From positions 131,164 through 195,163 of the forward strand of contig PYST01000030.1 in NCBI GenBank assembly GCA_003049485.1: a stretch of 64,000 nucleotides of DNA. The letters are read 5' to 3'. A program made the translations under genes and the position numbers. This DNA comes from Ophioceras dolichostomum. Lineage: Eukaryota; Ascomycota; Sordariomycetes; Magnaporthales; Ophioceraceae. Shown here one piece after another: positions 37,322 to 48,685 of this stretch. The notes under the pieces were generated by a model, which was given only the letters and a program-made list of their open reading frames with translations, did no database searches and was not told the origin of the DNA. Each line of letters opens with the position of its first letter. Within the stretch, counting starts at the first letter, position 1.

Positions 37322-37829
37322 AAGGTTACAAACGCCCTCTTCATCAGCTCGACTGCCTACCTAGGTGCATAGCACGACGGCCTGGATCGATTTGGTGACC
37401 TACAACGGACGATGGTTCGCCCGTCGTCTACTTAGCAGGAACCTCCCACCAATGCAGGCCACCAAAAAGCCCAAGAAGGACAGTAGAATCGACATCGGGT
37501 TTCTACCCATTCTTCTTCGGAGATCTCTGCAGAGCGCCGCTATAGCCAGTTTACGATATCCGACAACGCCAATTACGAAACACAAAACTTTTGTTATGCC
37601 AGAGACCGGAACCTCCGCCTCCTGACGATACGGATTCCCCCTCGCCAGAAGCAAGCACGGGCAAAAATAACATGAAAACGCAAAAAATCAAAATGTCACG
37701 CCCTTCCAGTACCCTGCACCCTCAGCATCCTTGCCCACCGAAACTTTTTGTTGGGGGGAGAAGAAAAAAAAAAAAAGAAATCATAAAAGTGACGAGAGGA
37801 GACTACTCGTAAGGCCAAGGTACTACTAG
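37322..37829. other. Convergent spacer between YIH1 and the ACT-domain gene
   Basis: No gene. It should contain both terminators. An A-rich run of about 14 bases lies near 37764-37781. Confidence 0.5.
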
Positions 37830-39463
37830 CTACCGCCGGGGCTCCAGCAAAGGCGTCAAGATCTCCACCGCCTTGACGCTCTGCTCCGTCGAGAGTATCA
37901 CGGCGCCCGCCCTCGCGGTGGACAGGTACGACAGCTCGGGCGCGTCGCTCTGCATCTCCTGCACGAGCTTGCCCGCGACGCCGGACACGATGCCCGTGGC
38001 CTCGAACGGGAAATCGGCCAGGTCCAGGAAGATGGGCACCAGCTCGCCCTCGGTGTCGCCGATGAGCGAGTCGCCGAAGACCGGGAGCAGGGACTTGTCC
38101 AGCAGCAGCGAAGGGGGGTCGTCCTGCGCGAGCGTGATGGCCAGGAAGCGCGGCGGCTGCGTGTTGCCCGCGAGGGCCGCCACGAGGCACGTGTACAGCC
38201 GCGTGTCGACCGTGTCGACCCATGTTACTGCTGGGTGGTGGTGGTGGTGGTGCGAGGTGCCGTTTCCGGACCCGCTGCCACTGCCGCCGCCGCTGCTGCT
38301 GCCGCTGATGCCACCGCCCCCACCAGACGTGTTCATGCGGCTGGCTGAGGGCCGGTGGTGGCGCGAGCGGATCTCGCTGCCGAAGTGCGGCGCCTCGTCG
38401 CGCCCGGAGGCGTGGATCAGGCGTAGGGACGGGTCGACGTGCGGGGTGACGTGGCGCTCGCGGAGGAGGTCGAATGTGCGCACCTGCAGGTCTTCCGGGT
38501 TTGACGGAGGTGGCGTTCTGGGGACTTGGTGTTGCTGTTGTTGCTGCTGCTGCTGTTGCTGCTGCTGCTGTTGCTGCTGCCTCTGCTGGTCAAGCTGGTA
38601 GCTGATGCCGCCTGTGCCGGCGGGCGGGCCGTTGCCCCGCAGATTCGAGAGCGAGTCGCGGTGATGGCGGTGTCCCTGCTGCTGGTGGGACTGTCCCGCG
38701 ATGAAGGACGACTCGTTCTCCGTCACCTCGAAGCCGCGCGAGAGCAGGGCGTGGACGACGCTCTGGCGGTCCTTGGCGGGGACGAGGATGAAGTCGGAGT
38801 AGTAGGTGGTGATGAAGAAGATGGGGATGCCGGCCAGGGCCAGCGGCGACGAGAGGTCCACCACCCGCGACCCGGCGTCCATGCTCGCGCTGATCACACA
38901 GAGCGCCACGTACGAGTCGCGCGACACCGAGACTGTTGCGGCCGCGTCCTCTGACAGCGCTCGGATCACGGGCTCGAACACCTCGGCCACCCAGGCCGTG
39001 TGGCATACGATGGAGCACTCGATTGGTGTGACGCTGACGTTGAGGAAGCCGTGCTTGTGGTCCGCGCTCAGGGCTGGATGCCTGGATGGTTGCTGGTCAT
39101 GCGCTGCCTCTTGCTCCGTCCGTTGCCACTGTTCCGCCAGTAAGCTCTGCTGCTGTGGCAAGAGGATCTGGAGTATCGGCTGGAGGAAATTTCGGTACAG
39201 GTCGAGTGGGATATGGATGAGGCTTAACTCGCCCTCCTTTTATACGGCCTCATGGATTAGTAGATATTCTCAAAGAGGTGACAGGCGGAAAACCTCAACT
39301 CAGCTTCCTTCTACATAGTAGCTGCAGATATGGCTCGGGGGATACACAGCGAACCTCGTCCTGAGTTGAGAAGGCATGCAAGTGCCAGGTGAAGGGGGGA
39401 AGGTGTATGAGGGTGGGTGTGGGCTCAGAGCTTCCTCACCACGAATGACACTTGAGCGTTCAT
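37830..39463 (-). CDS. ACT-domain protein, CASTOR/GATSL-like amino-acid sensor family
   Basis: Exons on the - strand: 39463-39440 (eight codons, MNAQVSFV) and 39236-37830, giving 476 residues. The 203-base intron has a GTGAGG donor and an AAAAG acceptor, and an in-frame TAA lies just upstream of exon 2, so the small first exon is required. The protein then runs EGELSLIHIPLDLYRNFLQPILQILLP, later FLNVSVTPIECSIVC, SSPLALAGIPIFFITTYYSDFILVP and, in the second half, TRLYTCLVAAL, SLIGDTEGELVPIFLDLADFPFEATGIVSGVAGKL. These are the paired ACT-domain motifs of the CASTOR family, whose human members bind arginine and control TORC1 through GATOR2. Between them sit a 15-16 residue Gln tract, a run of six His and Gly/Ser repeats. 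Ligand and partner in fungi are unknown; the CASTOR link is from sequence pattern only. Confidence 0.85.
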
Positions 39464-42400
39464 TGTGTCTGAGAGCTGTAGACGGCGAAGCTACCAGAAC
39501 ACCTCAAGGAAGAATACAAATCCACAACTTGTCGACCTCTGGGAATTCCTCGAAGATACCATTCGCACGATTTTCTAGTGTATGAGTGTGATAACACACA
39601 ACGTGTAACCTCTCCACGGTGGAAAGGCGATTTGTTAAGACTGCCGAGGATATCGCCCAAAAAGGAGTCCTCGGTGGGGTGGTCGAGATAAGCGCTTCAG
39701 TGTGCTCGACCCATAGCCGTTCAAGCTCAAGGCTGCTCCTTTGCGCGACAGCAACGAAGAGGGTAAGTAAGAAAGGGAATGGATGAGAAAAAGCAAGGGA
39801 TTTAGAAGCCAAGAACTGAGAAGCTAAAAAAGAACGATTCGAAACGATTTCTTCTGAACTCTAGCGCGTGTGTTGCCCACTAGTTTAGCGGCCGTTGTTC
39901 AGACTGACTTGTTGTCGTTGTCCCCAAAGAAGAAGAAGAAAGGGGGTGGTCCCTCTACCAACGTCACCGTGAACTTAAGTGTATGCGTGTGTTCCCCGGT
40001 CTCGTTCGGTCTGTGCCGACATCACCATGGCATCGTTGATTTTGTTTTTCCGGGGGTGGCGAGACCTGGACCTCGATGCCCACTTTCCCAAGGCGACCCA
40101 CGGTGGGTTGTTTATTCCCAAAAGAAAATGAGGAGAAAGAAGATAGAAGAGGAAAAGACCACGGAAACGCCGCAGGGTCCCAGCAGGAGAGGAAACCATA
40201 CAGGAACTAGGTGGACTGGCGAGGGCGCGCTTGCTTCTGCTTGCCGAATCGGGGCAAGAGGCCTACTATATAGGAGGAGGCTTGTCTCCGAGGAGCAAGA
40301 CGAGATGGGGCTACTAGTGGTTGGCAGGTACGGTTGCGGGTGTGCCATGAAGGGACTAGAGGCTAGCTGAATGACGAGCTCCTCACCCACAGACATTAGC
40401 GCAGGGCAGACCAGGATGAAAATACAAAAAGACCCTGGGAGGCCATGTCTGTGCTGCTGAGGAGGAGAGAGAGGACGACGACGACGACACCACCACCAAC
40501 ACCACTCATTCGCGTCCCACCACCACACAGCATGGGGCGGACCACCAGAGCAGCTCCTAGCTCCTCCTTGTAACCGCGGCAGGCAAATATGCAGTTGGAG
40601 GGGAGGAGCAGAGAGACTCGCAGACCACCCGTCCGTATCCATTTCTTCCCTGCTCCTTGCGACGAAGAGAAAAAACTGGTTGGAGCTAGGAAACTTTGGG
40701 CGTCTCTTGCAGCTCACCTACATATTGAGGGGCAGGGAACAGCGTGGGGGTGGAGACCGGACCCCGTCCGTGTCGTGCCTTCATCTGGAAAGGTCTGTCA
40801 GTGGTCAGGTAGGTACAGCACTTGAGGTATTGATCCATCCTCATAACGAAAGACTCGGCCTGCCTGTTGGATACGGCGCGAATTTTCGTGCTGAAGTTAA
40901 AATCGACGCCACCAAGAAACGCCAGCAACGGGAAGAACGCTTCCAAGAAAGTGCGTGCTGGTGGGCCACCGGACCATGGTTGAGACAACGTCCCCTCCCC
41001 CTCATTTTTTTTTTTCGAACACCGAAAAGGTGGGGGGAGGGGAAACCTGCTCTCAGTGGTCCAGACGGGATGCAGAGGGGGACGCACACAGGGAGGAGTC
41101 ATCGAAGGTAAACTCGAGAGAGCCCTCGACTATTCTCGTTGCCTGAATGGGTTGTAAGGTGGTTGTTCCTCGAGTATTAATGCAGTGTGAGCTGGAGCGA
41201 CCTGAATGAAGCCACTCACACATGGACCCCCGCACCTCCCTTCTGCGGGGTTCCGACTGCTGTGATCACTTTGGTCCGCGTCCTTCTTCCCTTTCGCTCG
41301 CGCTCTCACTCAATCCCGATCATTGGATGACGATGCCACAAAAAAAAGTAAGGAAAAGAGGAAAGCCCCTGCGGTGTAACGATTTGTTTCACCGGTAGTT
41401 CACAGAATACAAAGCAATCCTTTCTTCTTTCATAGCTGTAAGATGATATGTATGTCTACGGCCGCGGTGGAACGGCTGGTGGACAGTCGACTTCCTGCAT
41501 GAGTGTCCATCCAGAAGGGGGGGGGGGGGGGGGGGGGGGGNNNNGGGGGGGGGGGGGGGGATTGGTAGAGGGAACCCCAGAGTTCCATGAAAGCACCCCC
41601 GCTGCACCCGCAGCGCTCCAGTGATGTCAGTTCCAAACACGCTGGCAAGCTGGGTGGCCTTCCATCCGACGACTTATCTCTTCGGAGTCTCGCGGACTGC
41701 AGCCCTCAGCTGATACTTACGGAAGTATTACTCTATCCTTCCGGGCCAGCCAGTGTCCGTCTTTATTGGTAGTTGTAGGGTGCTGAGATGGATGGACGAT
41801 GAATAACGAGCGGTACTGGCTGCCACCCAACCCACTCGTTCCATCCCTTCGCATCCCGCGCAAGACCTACTATTGATAGCGTACCGTAGGCAAGTGTGTC
41901 CTGCGCGAGAAGCGACGGACTGGGACGGCACATCGGCCGTGACCGGTGAGCGAGTTCTCCTCTCAGCTGTAGGTACCTAGGGAGGTGAGAAGGGACTGCG
42001 TCTCGCCCTTCTCTCCAGGAACCGCTCGCCTTAGTACGTGCCCACTATCAAAGCGGTTGGACGGGCGAAACGGACGGCAGAGGCGTGGGGTCTTCTCGCT
42101 CGCTGCAAAGAATAATCTCCTCTCCTGCCCAACGAACGTCCCTTACTTGGCACTTCCTGATAACCTCTCCCTTCCCCACGTTTCTCGGCAAAGGGCTCAA
42201 GCATCTCTCTCCCCACGTGTAATATATTTTCCATCCCTTCCTTCCTGGCGGCCCCCTCACCCACTGGCCACCCTCCATCCCGCCCGCTGAGCTGGTAGAT
42301 TCAAAACAACCATCCTTGCCCTATATCACAATCAGGTATGCCTATCTATAGCAATACCAGAACCGGAAAACCAGATATAAAAGAAGCAAGGAAGCAAGCT

Positions 42401-43590
42401 TAGCGACTGGCTGGTTGCGTGTAAGATCGGTGGTCGCGGGCGAGGGCAGGCTGCGACCTTCAATGCCCGGCCGCCATCCAACGGCGGCCAGCCGGGATAC
42501 TGTACTTGGATACAGACGGCTGGCTAGGGGGCGAGGGGATGTGGGCGATTCCATGCGTGAGGGATGGGCCCACGGCGGCATCAATCTTCGAGGCGGTCTG
42601 CCTAATTTTCCAGGGTGCGATGGGATGTGATTCAACAACATCCGTCGTCACCGTTGTCCCTCATCCGTCTTCCTATCCTGCCCTATCTCCCTCTCCATCT
42701 CGCTGTTGGGGATGTAAGGGAGATACCTACCTCCATGGATGGTGACAATGTGAAATGGCCGCCCGCCTCATTTCAACACATTCACCCACGCTCGCTTCGT
42801 CCGGACCAGGGGGTAATATGCAGCCACCACGCACACCGTCGCCTCTCCCTCCCACGACCATTTTCACCCACCGTTATCGTTTCCTTTTCATTATGCCGCG
42901 ATTCTGAGATATGAGAAAACCCCCCGCGGATGACGCAGAGGGTAAGCCACCACAAGTCCTGTGATCACGCAAAATTTTTCTCCATCTCTCCCTCTCTGTG
43001 TGTCTGCGTGTGTGTCTTGCGTGAAATCCCGCCTGCTCAACCCGCGTAGGTCGGCCTGCACGGGACGTGGTGGGATGCGATGGATGTCTTGGAAGTGATG
43101 CTTGATTCCGATGTTCGATCCCATCCCCGATCCCCAATACTCACCTTTCCTATACCACACCAGGTCATCAATCTTGACCAAGGTACGATCGTAATGAGAA
43201 AGATGTATTGGTAGAATTACAAGTGAGAGAGACTCATTGCAGCCGGAGAATATTGGAGACTCGTCTAAAGGAACACAGATCTTGCCTGCCTGTGAATGGA
43301 CTGGGGAGCTTGTGGGTGGGTGGGCAGCAGATTTCAGCTTGAGCTTGAGCTGAGCTCGAGCTGGACCCTCTGCATCTGTTTCTCATGCATACCACCAACA
43401 GCTGGTTATGTGGAAGCAGGACTGAGTTTTGGACCCCGCCATTGATAAACTCGCATCTACGGATTGTGTTCGCAGCCACGAGCGACAGCACGGCGCTATC
43501 ATGCAGAGACAATCATACTCCTTTTCTTTTTCCTTTTTCTCATGACCCGCGGTTAGCGGGAGCCAAGGACGTTCCTAGCTGTTCGTTGAG
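39464..43590. other. Gene-poor region with an assembly gap
   Basis: About 4.1 kb with no supported gene. Left end: promoter of the ACT-domain gene. Middle: a G run broken by four N. The rest holds CT-rich tracts, (ACG)n and CACCAC runs near 40475-40510, and short ORFs such as 39870-40370 and 40112-40717 (-) with no domain. Nothing resembling a tRNA or rRNA was found. Confidence 0.5.
41517..41560. repeat. Poly-G run with four undetermined bases
   Basis: Positions 41517-41540 are all G, 41541-41544 are N, and 41545-41560 are all G. This is a homopolymer gap or a sequencing artefact; the true length is unknown, and the ORFs crossing it are meaningless. Confidence 0.95.
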
Positions 43591-45603
43591 CTAGAGGGAT
43601 GATGAGATGTGTGTAGCTTCACGCAAGTCCTCCCACCACAGTCTCCTCGACCCTCTCACCGAGGACTCACCCCCAACACACCATCCGTTCTTGCCACTCT
43701 CCTCCTCCATTCCCTCCTCCTTCTTGATCCCCACAACAACCAGGTTCCTCGGGCTCAACCTGTAATCAAAAACTGCCTCAACCCAGCAGCTCCTGACAAC
43801 ATCCGGCTGCTCCCTCAGGAACAGCCAGCGGTCCGTGACGATGAGCGACTCGACCACGCAGGCGCTGAAGGCCATCAGGCTCCAGATGGCCGACAGCTCG
43901 CGCCTGCGGTGCAGGTAGCGCGCCTCGTAGGCCGCGATCTCTTCGTCCGTGATGTCGGCGACCTTGTCGCGCACCACGGCGCTGTACTGGCTGTAGTCGG
44001 CATTGGTCGTCAGCTTGTTGATGGCGCCGCGGACGTACGCGTGCAGGGACGCGTAGCAGGGCTTGCGTAGTGAGCCGATGATGACCGGGTTGGTGCTCAT
44101 GTTGAAGGGGGAGTCGTCCTTGTTCCTGTTTCCCTCGCTGCTGCTCCCCGGCGAAGGTGGCGGCTGTTGCTGCTGCTGCTGCTTGCCGTCCCCGTCCCCG
44201 TTCTCGCGGAAGTAGATCTTGGAGATGGCGCCGCGGTCGAGGAGGATGCGCTGCAGCACGGCGCGGTAGTAGTGGCGGCAGAAGAACGACTGGCTCTCCT
44301 CTTCGGTCCAGTTCAGCGGCGCCTGGCACGCCATCATGCGCGCCGTGATGTTGAGCCGCACCCCGTCGCCGCCGTAGGTCCCAACCAGCTGGCTCATGGG
44401 GAAGCCTTGCGGGTCGCGCCGCTCTTGTTCTTTCCTCACGCGGCCGTTGATGCTGTCAAACGTCGGCCGCTCGAAGGGCGGCTTCACCGTGGGCGGGCCT
44501 AGCCTCTCCGTCATCAGGTTGTAGCAGCAGCCCACGATGGCCACGGCCTTGATGGAAGGGTTCAGTAACATGCTTCTCAACCCGTAGTGGCTGAGGTTTC
44601 CACAGGAATGTATCGATACCGCCAGGAGGCGCAGATCGATTTGATCTGCTGTTTCGTTCTCGTTCGCGTTCTCCTTGTCCTTCTCTGACAGCTGATTTCG
44701 AACTTGTACGAGCACGTCCGACAGGTCGCCGTTTTCTAGCCGGCCCTCGACGTAGTGTATGAAGCCTCTCCCTTCCGCCGGTACTGGTGTCGAAGACGAA
44801 GTAATTTCTCTTCGGGGTCGCAAGTCCGCCGCGGCCATCGCTTCCTCTGAGACCTTGGCCTTGTTCTTCTCGACCCGCTCCTGGACCTTTCCTGGCTTCT
44901 TGGAAGGCGCCTTGCTGTCCAACACCAGCATGTACGCCTTCTTGTTGCGCATGACCTTCTCCTTCTCCACAACGCCAGCCAAGAGGTCCAGTGCCTTTGC
45001 ACCTTTGATGTTGTCCCCCCGACTCTCCACCGCGACGATGTGCTTGTTGTACGGCTCCGAGGCAAGGGCGCGGCCTAGGTAGTTCTGCCCGCTGCCGAAG
45101 TCTACCATGTGAGTTATCTCCTTCCCGACAATCTCTGAGTAGTTGCGGGCCAGCCCGTCCACGAAGCCAGCAAAGTTGGTGACCTCGTGGATCTTCTTCG
45201 GATTCATCCCCACGGCGATTGTCCGCGGGAGCACCGGTAGCTTGGGGGCTGCCGGTGTGTGCGCCCGCCTAAGCGAGAACTTCCTGATGTCCTTGACGTA
45301 GCGGACGAGGCTCTGCGGTGGAGGCTTGCTGGCGCCATTGACAGACGAGGTTGTGTCTAGGTCATCTCTCATGAGGAAGTCCAACAGAGCCATCGGCTCG
45401 CACTCTAGGAGGAAGTCCTGCCATTCTTCGGGGATGGCAGCGAAATAGACTCCAGGGTCGGAAGTGTAGAAGTCCAGGATATGGACCCCTCCACATAGAA
45501 TTCGGAAAATGTCCGTGTTAGCTGCAAATTGCAAGAGCTGCTCGACGTAGTCCTCCTCTGAGCTGAACTCGTCAGAGATCGGGAGAAATTTCTTCGGTAT
45601 CAT
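43591..45603 (-). CDS. METTL25/RRNAD1-like methyltransferase-domain protein
   Basis: Intronless, 670 residues. The ATG at 45603 begins a conserved N-terminal region (EDYVEQLLQFAANTDIFRIL...). A Rossmann methyltransferase domain follows: motif I is HMVDFGSGQNYLGRALA at about residue 165, with HIVAVESR as the acidic strand-2 motif. Later family marks are SIHSCGNLSHYGLRSM, IVGCCYNLMTERLGP (about residue 358) and LNWTEEESQSFFCRHYYRAVLQRIL. Insertions include a lysine-rich loop and a Gln/Pro/Ser stretch coded near 44110-44190. Relatives are the eukaryotic METTL25/RRNAD1 proteins, presumed SAM-dependent methyltransferases with substrates not settled. The last 45 residues are poorly conserved in character. 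It diverges from the uS13m gene. Confidence 0.87.
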   Translation of the reverse strand: MIPKKFLPISDEFSSEEDYVEQLLQFAANTDIFRILCGGVHILDFYTSDPGVYFAAIPEEWQDFLLECEPMALLDFLMRDDLDTTSSVNGASKPPPQSLVRYVKDIRKFSLRRAHTPAAPKLPVLPRTIAVGMNPKKIHEVTNFAGFVDGLARNYSEIVGKEITHMVDFGSGQNYLGRALASEPYNKHIVAVESRGDNIKGAKALDLLAGVVEKEKVMRNKKAYMLVLDSKAPSKKPGKVQERVEKNKAKVSEEAMAAADLRPRREITSSSTPVPAEGRGFIHYVEGRLENGDLSDVLVQVRNQLSEKDKENANENETADQIDLRLLAVSIHSCGNLSHYGLRSMLLNPSIKAVAIVGCCYNLMTERLGPPTVKPPFERPTFDSINGRVRKEQERRDPQGFPMSQLVGTYGGDGVRLNITARMMACQAPLNWTEEESQSFFCRHYYRAVLQRILLDRGAISKIYFRENGDGDGKQQQQQQPPPSPGSSSEGNRNKDDSPFNMSTNPVIIGSLRKPCYASLHAYVRGAINKLTTNADYSQYSAVVRDKVADITDEEIAAYEARYLHRRRELSAIWSLMAFSACVVESLIVTDRWLFLREQPDVVRSCWVEAVFDYRLSPRNLVVVGIKKEEGMEEESGKNGWCVGGESSVRGSRRLWWEDLREATHISSSL

Positions 45604-46118
45604 GGTGTTTCAATGTCTTGTGATTCAGTGGCTGGTTGAGGACTGTAGCGGTTTGAAAATTTTGCAATCAACCTGATGCCATAAGTTGAAATTCAGCACG
45701 ATTTCACAAACTCATGGGTGCTGCCTCCTGTGACGGGAGGCGCGTTGCGCCCACAACCTCACTGCTAGAACCGGCGACGAAGGCCTGCGTATTCCACCAT
45801 TGATTTCGGAAAGTATGGGAATGCCTTAAATTAAGACTAAGAGTCAATTCGAGCGATCTCAGAGATACCAAACTTATCTGGAGTACTTTGCATCTCGAAT
45901 TGATTTGTGCGATCTTAACGAGTGTATTTCTGTAGTGTTGAATGAAAGAGGCCAGGGAGCAAACTCCCTGGCCCAATGAGCGACATCCTTGCATCCGTAG
46001 TGCCCCACATCTAGATGTGATTCCATCGGCGCATTATAATTTTCCTCCATAGACGACCCGATACTCTCGAGTTCTCGAGTGATGCCGACTTAACAACAGC
46101 CGCGACAACACCGCAAAG
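45604..46118. other. Divergent promoter: METTL25-like gene and uS13m
   Basis: A 515-base spacer between two genes read away from each other. No further gene seen. Confidence 0.5.
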
Positions 46119-46650
46119 ATGGTAAGCACGCTCACCTCTCCTCTCTCTTTAAGATAATTCGTAGGAAATCTGCTAATGCACCTGTGTAGGTGTTCATCCT
46201 GGGGGTCAACTTCCACGAGCAAAAGCTCGTCAAGGTAGGTCCCGACTCTTCGCTGTTCTCCTCTTCCGCCTCCTCATCGACCGAACCCACGACAGCCACC
46301 GTAACCGCTGCTCCCTCCCTCTCTAACCATTGCTATAGAAAGCTCTCGAGTCCTTCTACGCGCTGGGGACGCAGAAGTCGTCCCGGATCCTGGCCAAGTA
46401 CAGTATCCACCCCATGGCCAAGATGGGCAGTCTGCCGCCCAAGACGGTCACGGCCTTAACGGCGGAGCTTTCGACCATGATTATCGACACGGATGCGAAA
46501 AAGATAGTGCAGGACAACATCGCCAGGTTGAGGGAGATGGGAACGTATAGGGGTAGGCGACACGCCATGCACCTGCCCGTCCGCGGACAGCGCACGAGGA
46601 ACCAGATCGCCACCGCGCGGAAGCTCAACTTTGTCGAGCGCAGGTCTTGA
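46119..46650 (+). CDS. SWS2: Mitochondrial small-subunit ribosomal protein uS13m (Sws2 type)
   Basis: Exons 46119-46121, 46190-46234 and 46339-46650 give 119 residues. The first coding exon is exactly the ATG; GTAAGC follows at once, and a 68-base intron (TGCTAATG branch site, TAG acceptor) leads to VFILGVNFHEQKLVK. The second intron (GTAGGT/TATAG, 104 bases) joins this to KALESFYALGTQKSSRIL. The remainder has the uS13 marks MGTYRGRRHAMHLPVRGQRTRNQIATARK, including the RGQRT/N stretch that contacts 16S-like rRNA in the small-subunit head. The length and the MVFILGV start fit the mitochondrial rather than the cytosolic (uS13/RPS18) form. No cleavable presequence is evident. Confidence 0.92.
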
Positions 46651-47103
46651 TGGAGGAGTTCTGGTGGGGGATCATATTCTGGTCGCGTTAGTCGCATCTT
46701 TCGGCACATTGGTGTCCTGTCCTCTCTAGAGAGGGAGAGGGAGACCACAGTTCTCGCACGGGCACGGACACATGCACGACGAGGCCCATGGGTTGGGAGA
46801 GTGGACGGAACAGATGGGCAGCGGGAGTCTGGGCTTATTCTCGAGGTGCGATGCGATCGCGCGGCCCAAGCACGCACTTCATTTGCTGGGACCAAGGAGC
46901 TGGGACTATGTATATCATCACAACAACAATGTACCAACAAGAGGCTCAAGAGGCTCATATTTACATGCTGCCTACTCTATTCCAGGACTGCGTCCGACCT
47001 ATCATATACAGGGCCAGGACTGAATCTGAAGAAACAACGCCACAAGCCAAAGCATACTCTCCTATGATGCATGCGTTCTTCTCAGCACTACGTCACATAG
47101 CCT
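46651..47103. other. Convergent spacer between uS13m and the dipeptidase gene
   Basis: About 450 bases, expected to hold both terminators. No gene is supported. Confidence 0.5.
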
Positions 47104-48685
47104 TCACCGCAGTAGAAATCCCACGGGCGCGAACAGATCCGGCAGGTCGTCCTCGAACGGCGGCTCCCCAGCAGCCTGCATCTCCCTCGCCACGGCCTCG
47201 ACGTCGGCCCAAACGCGCAGGACGTTTCCCCCAACGACCTTCGCCGCATCCTCGTCGCTGACCCCGCGCCGCAGCAGCTCGGCAACGAGGTCCGGGTACT
47301 TGGAGACGTCCTCCAAGCCGCGAGGCGTAGACATGATGCCGTCGAAGTCGCTGCCGAGGCCGACGTGGTCGAAGCCGATCAGGTTCCCGACGTGGAGGAC
47401 GTGGTCGGCCACGTGCTCCAGCGTCGAGTTGGGCGGGTAGAAGTCAGGCATCCCGCTACCGCCGTCTCCTCCACCGTCCTCCGGCTCGACGCACGACACG
47501 AAGTCCGGCGAGAAGTTGACCATCACCACGCCGTTGCGCTCCTTCAGGAGCCGCAGCACGTGGTCCTTGACGTTCCTCGGGTGCGGGCACAGGCTGTACG
47601 CGCTGCTGTGGCTGAAGATCACGGGGGCGCGCGAGCCTGTCCAGCCGCCGTCTTTACCACCCAGCACGTCGACCATGGTCTGCTCGCTCACGTGCGCCAG
47701 GTCGACGATCATGCCGATGCGGTTCATCTCGCGCACCAGCCTGCGGCCCTCGGCGCTGACGCCGCCGTGCAGCGGCTCGGACCTGCGCGAGCCCACGACG
47801 GCGGCGTCGGCGAAGCGGTTGTGGCAGTTGTGCGTGAGCGTCGCGTAGCGCACGCCCAGCGCGTGGAACCGCCGCAGGTTGGCGGCGTAGTTGCCGATCT
47901 GGTGCAGGCCCTCGATGCCCAGCGGCGAGATGAGCTGCCCTTTGCGGAAGGCGGCCAGCGCGTCGCCGCTGTCGACGTTGCCCGGGGAGAAGAAGGACGG
48001 GTAAGCGGCCTTGAGGCGCGTCATGACGTCTATCTGCTGGAGGGTGTCGCGGACGCCTAGTGGTAGGGGCTAGTCAGTTTGCGTCGGGTTTTCACACTCC
48101 GGGACTTGAAGTGAGGAAACGGACAGAGTAGGAAAAGAACACACTCTGGGCATAGTTGTCGTCGGAGAAGTCTGACGTGTCCTCCGGACAGGGCACGAAC
48201 ACGCTCCAGAACGCACCGCCGTTCTTGCCGGCCCTCAGCCTGGGCAGGTCGACGTGCATCGGCAGCCCGCCTTCCTCGAACGGCACGGTGAATGATTCAT
48301 TGGAGATGTGGTTGTTGAAAATGAATCTTATCAATATGGCCAGGTCGTTGTGCCCATCTGTGTGAGTTGAGATTTGTCAGCGATTCGTTCATCTCTGAGA
48401 GCACAGCAGCGCACCACCAACACTTCCGGGTTGTACTTAGCACCTACCGATTAGAGGGGTCTCCTTGAGGATCTTGTCCACGCGCTGTTCAATGGTCATA
48501 GTCTTCATCTGACATGACGAACGCATTGGCGATGGCCAGGAAAAGCCGGTAACGCTGATGGTGTGCCATGGTATAGTGATTATGGCGAAGAGAAGCACGG
48601 CCTGGACAATGAATGCCAGTATCCTTCTCCAGGATGACCTATGGCTTTGGCCTCGTGGGCCATCTTCCAATGTAATTTGACCCAT
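47104..48685 (-). CDS. Membrane dipeptidase (renal dipeptidase family, zinc-dependent)
   Basis: Zinc metallopeptidase of family M19 that cleaves dipeptides. Exons on the - strand: 48685-48448, 48357-48145 and 48056-47104, giving 467 residues. A basic N-terminus and one hydrophobic segment (ILAFIVQAVLLFAIITI) suggest a type II membrane anchor. Metal and active-site residues are all present in order: DGHND (H82 and D84, formed across the first splice), the bridging glutamate in GIEGLHQIGN, VDLAHVSEQTM, FSHSSAYSLCPHPRNV, and DHVGLGSDFDG. Introns are 90 and 88 bases, GT-AG. The C-terminus (after RVWADVEAVAREMQ) is a little short but ordinary for fungal members. It sits alone at the edge of the repeat-rich island. 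Confidence 0.92.

Noticed and set aside
36607..37344. 245-codon ORF on the - strand
   Set aside because: Antisense shadow of YIH1, with no protein-like motifs.
41389..41648. Two - strand ORFs containing poly-proline and X residues
   Set aside because: They are translations of the poly-G/N gap and carry no information.
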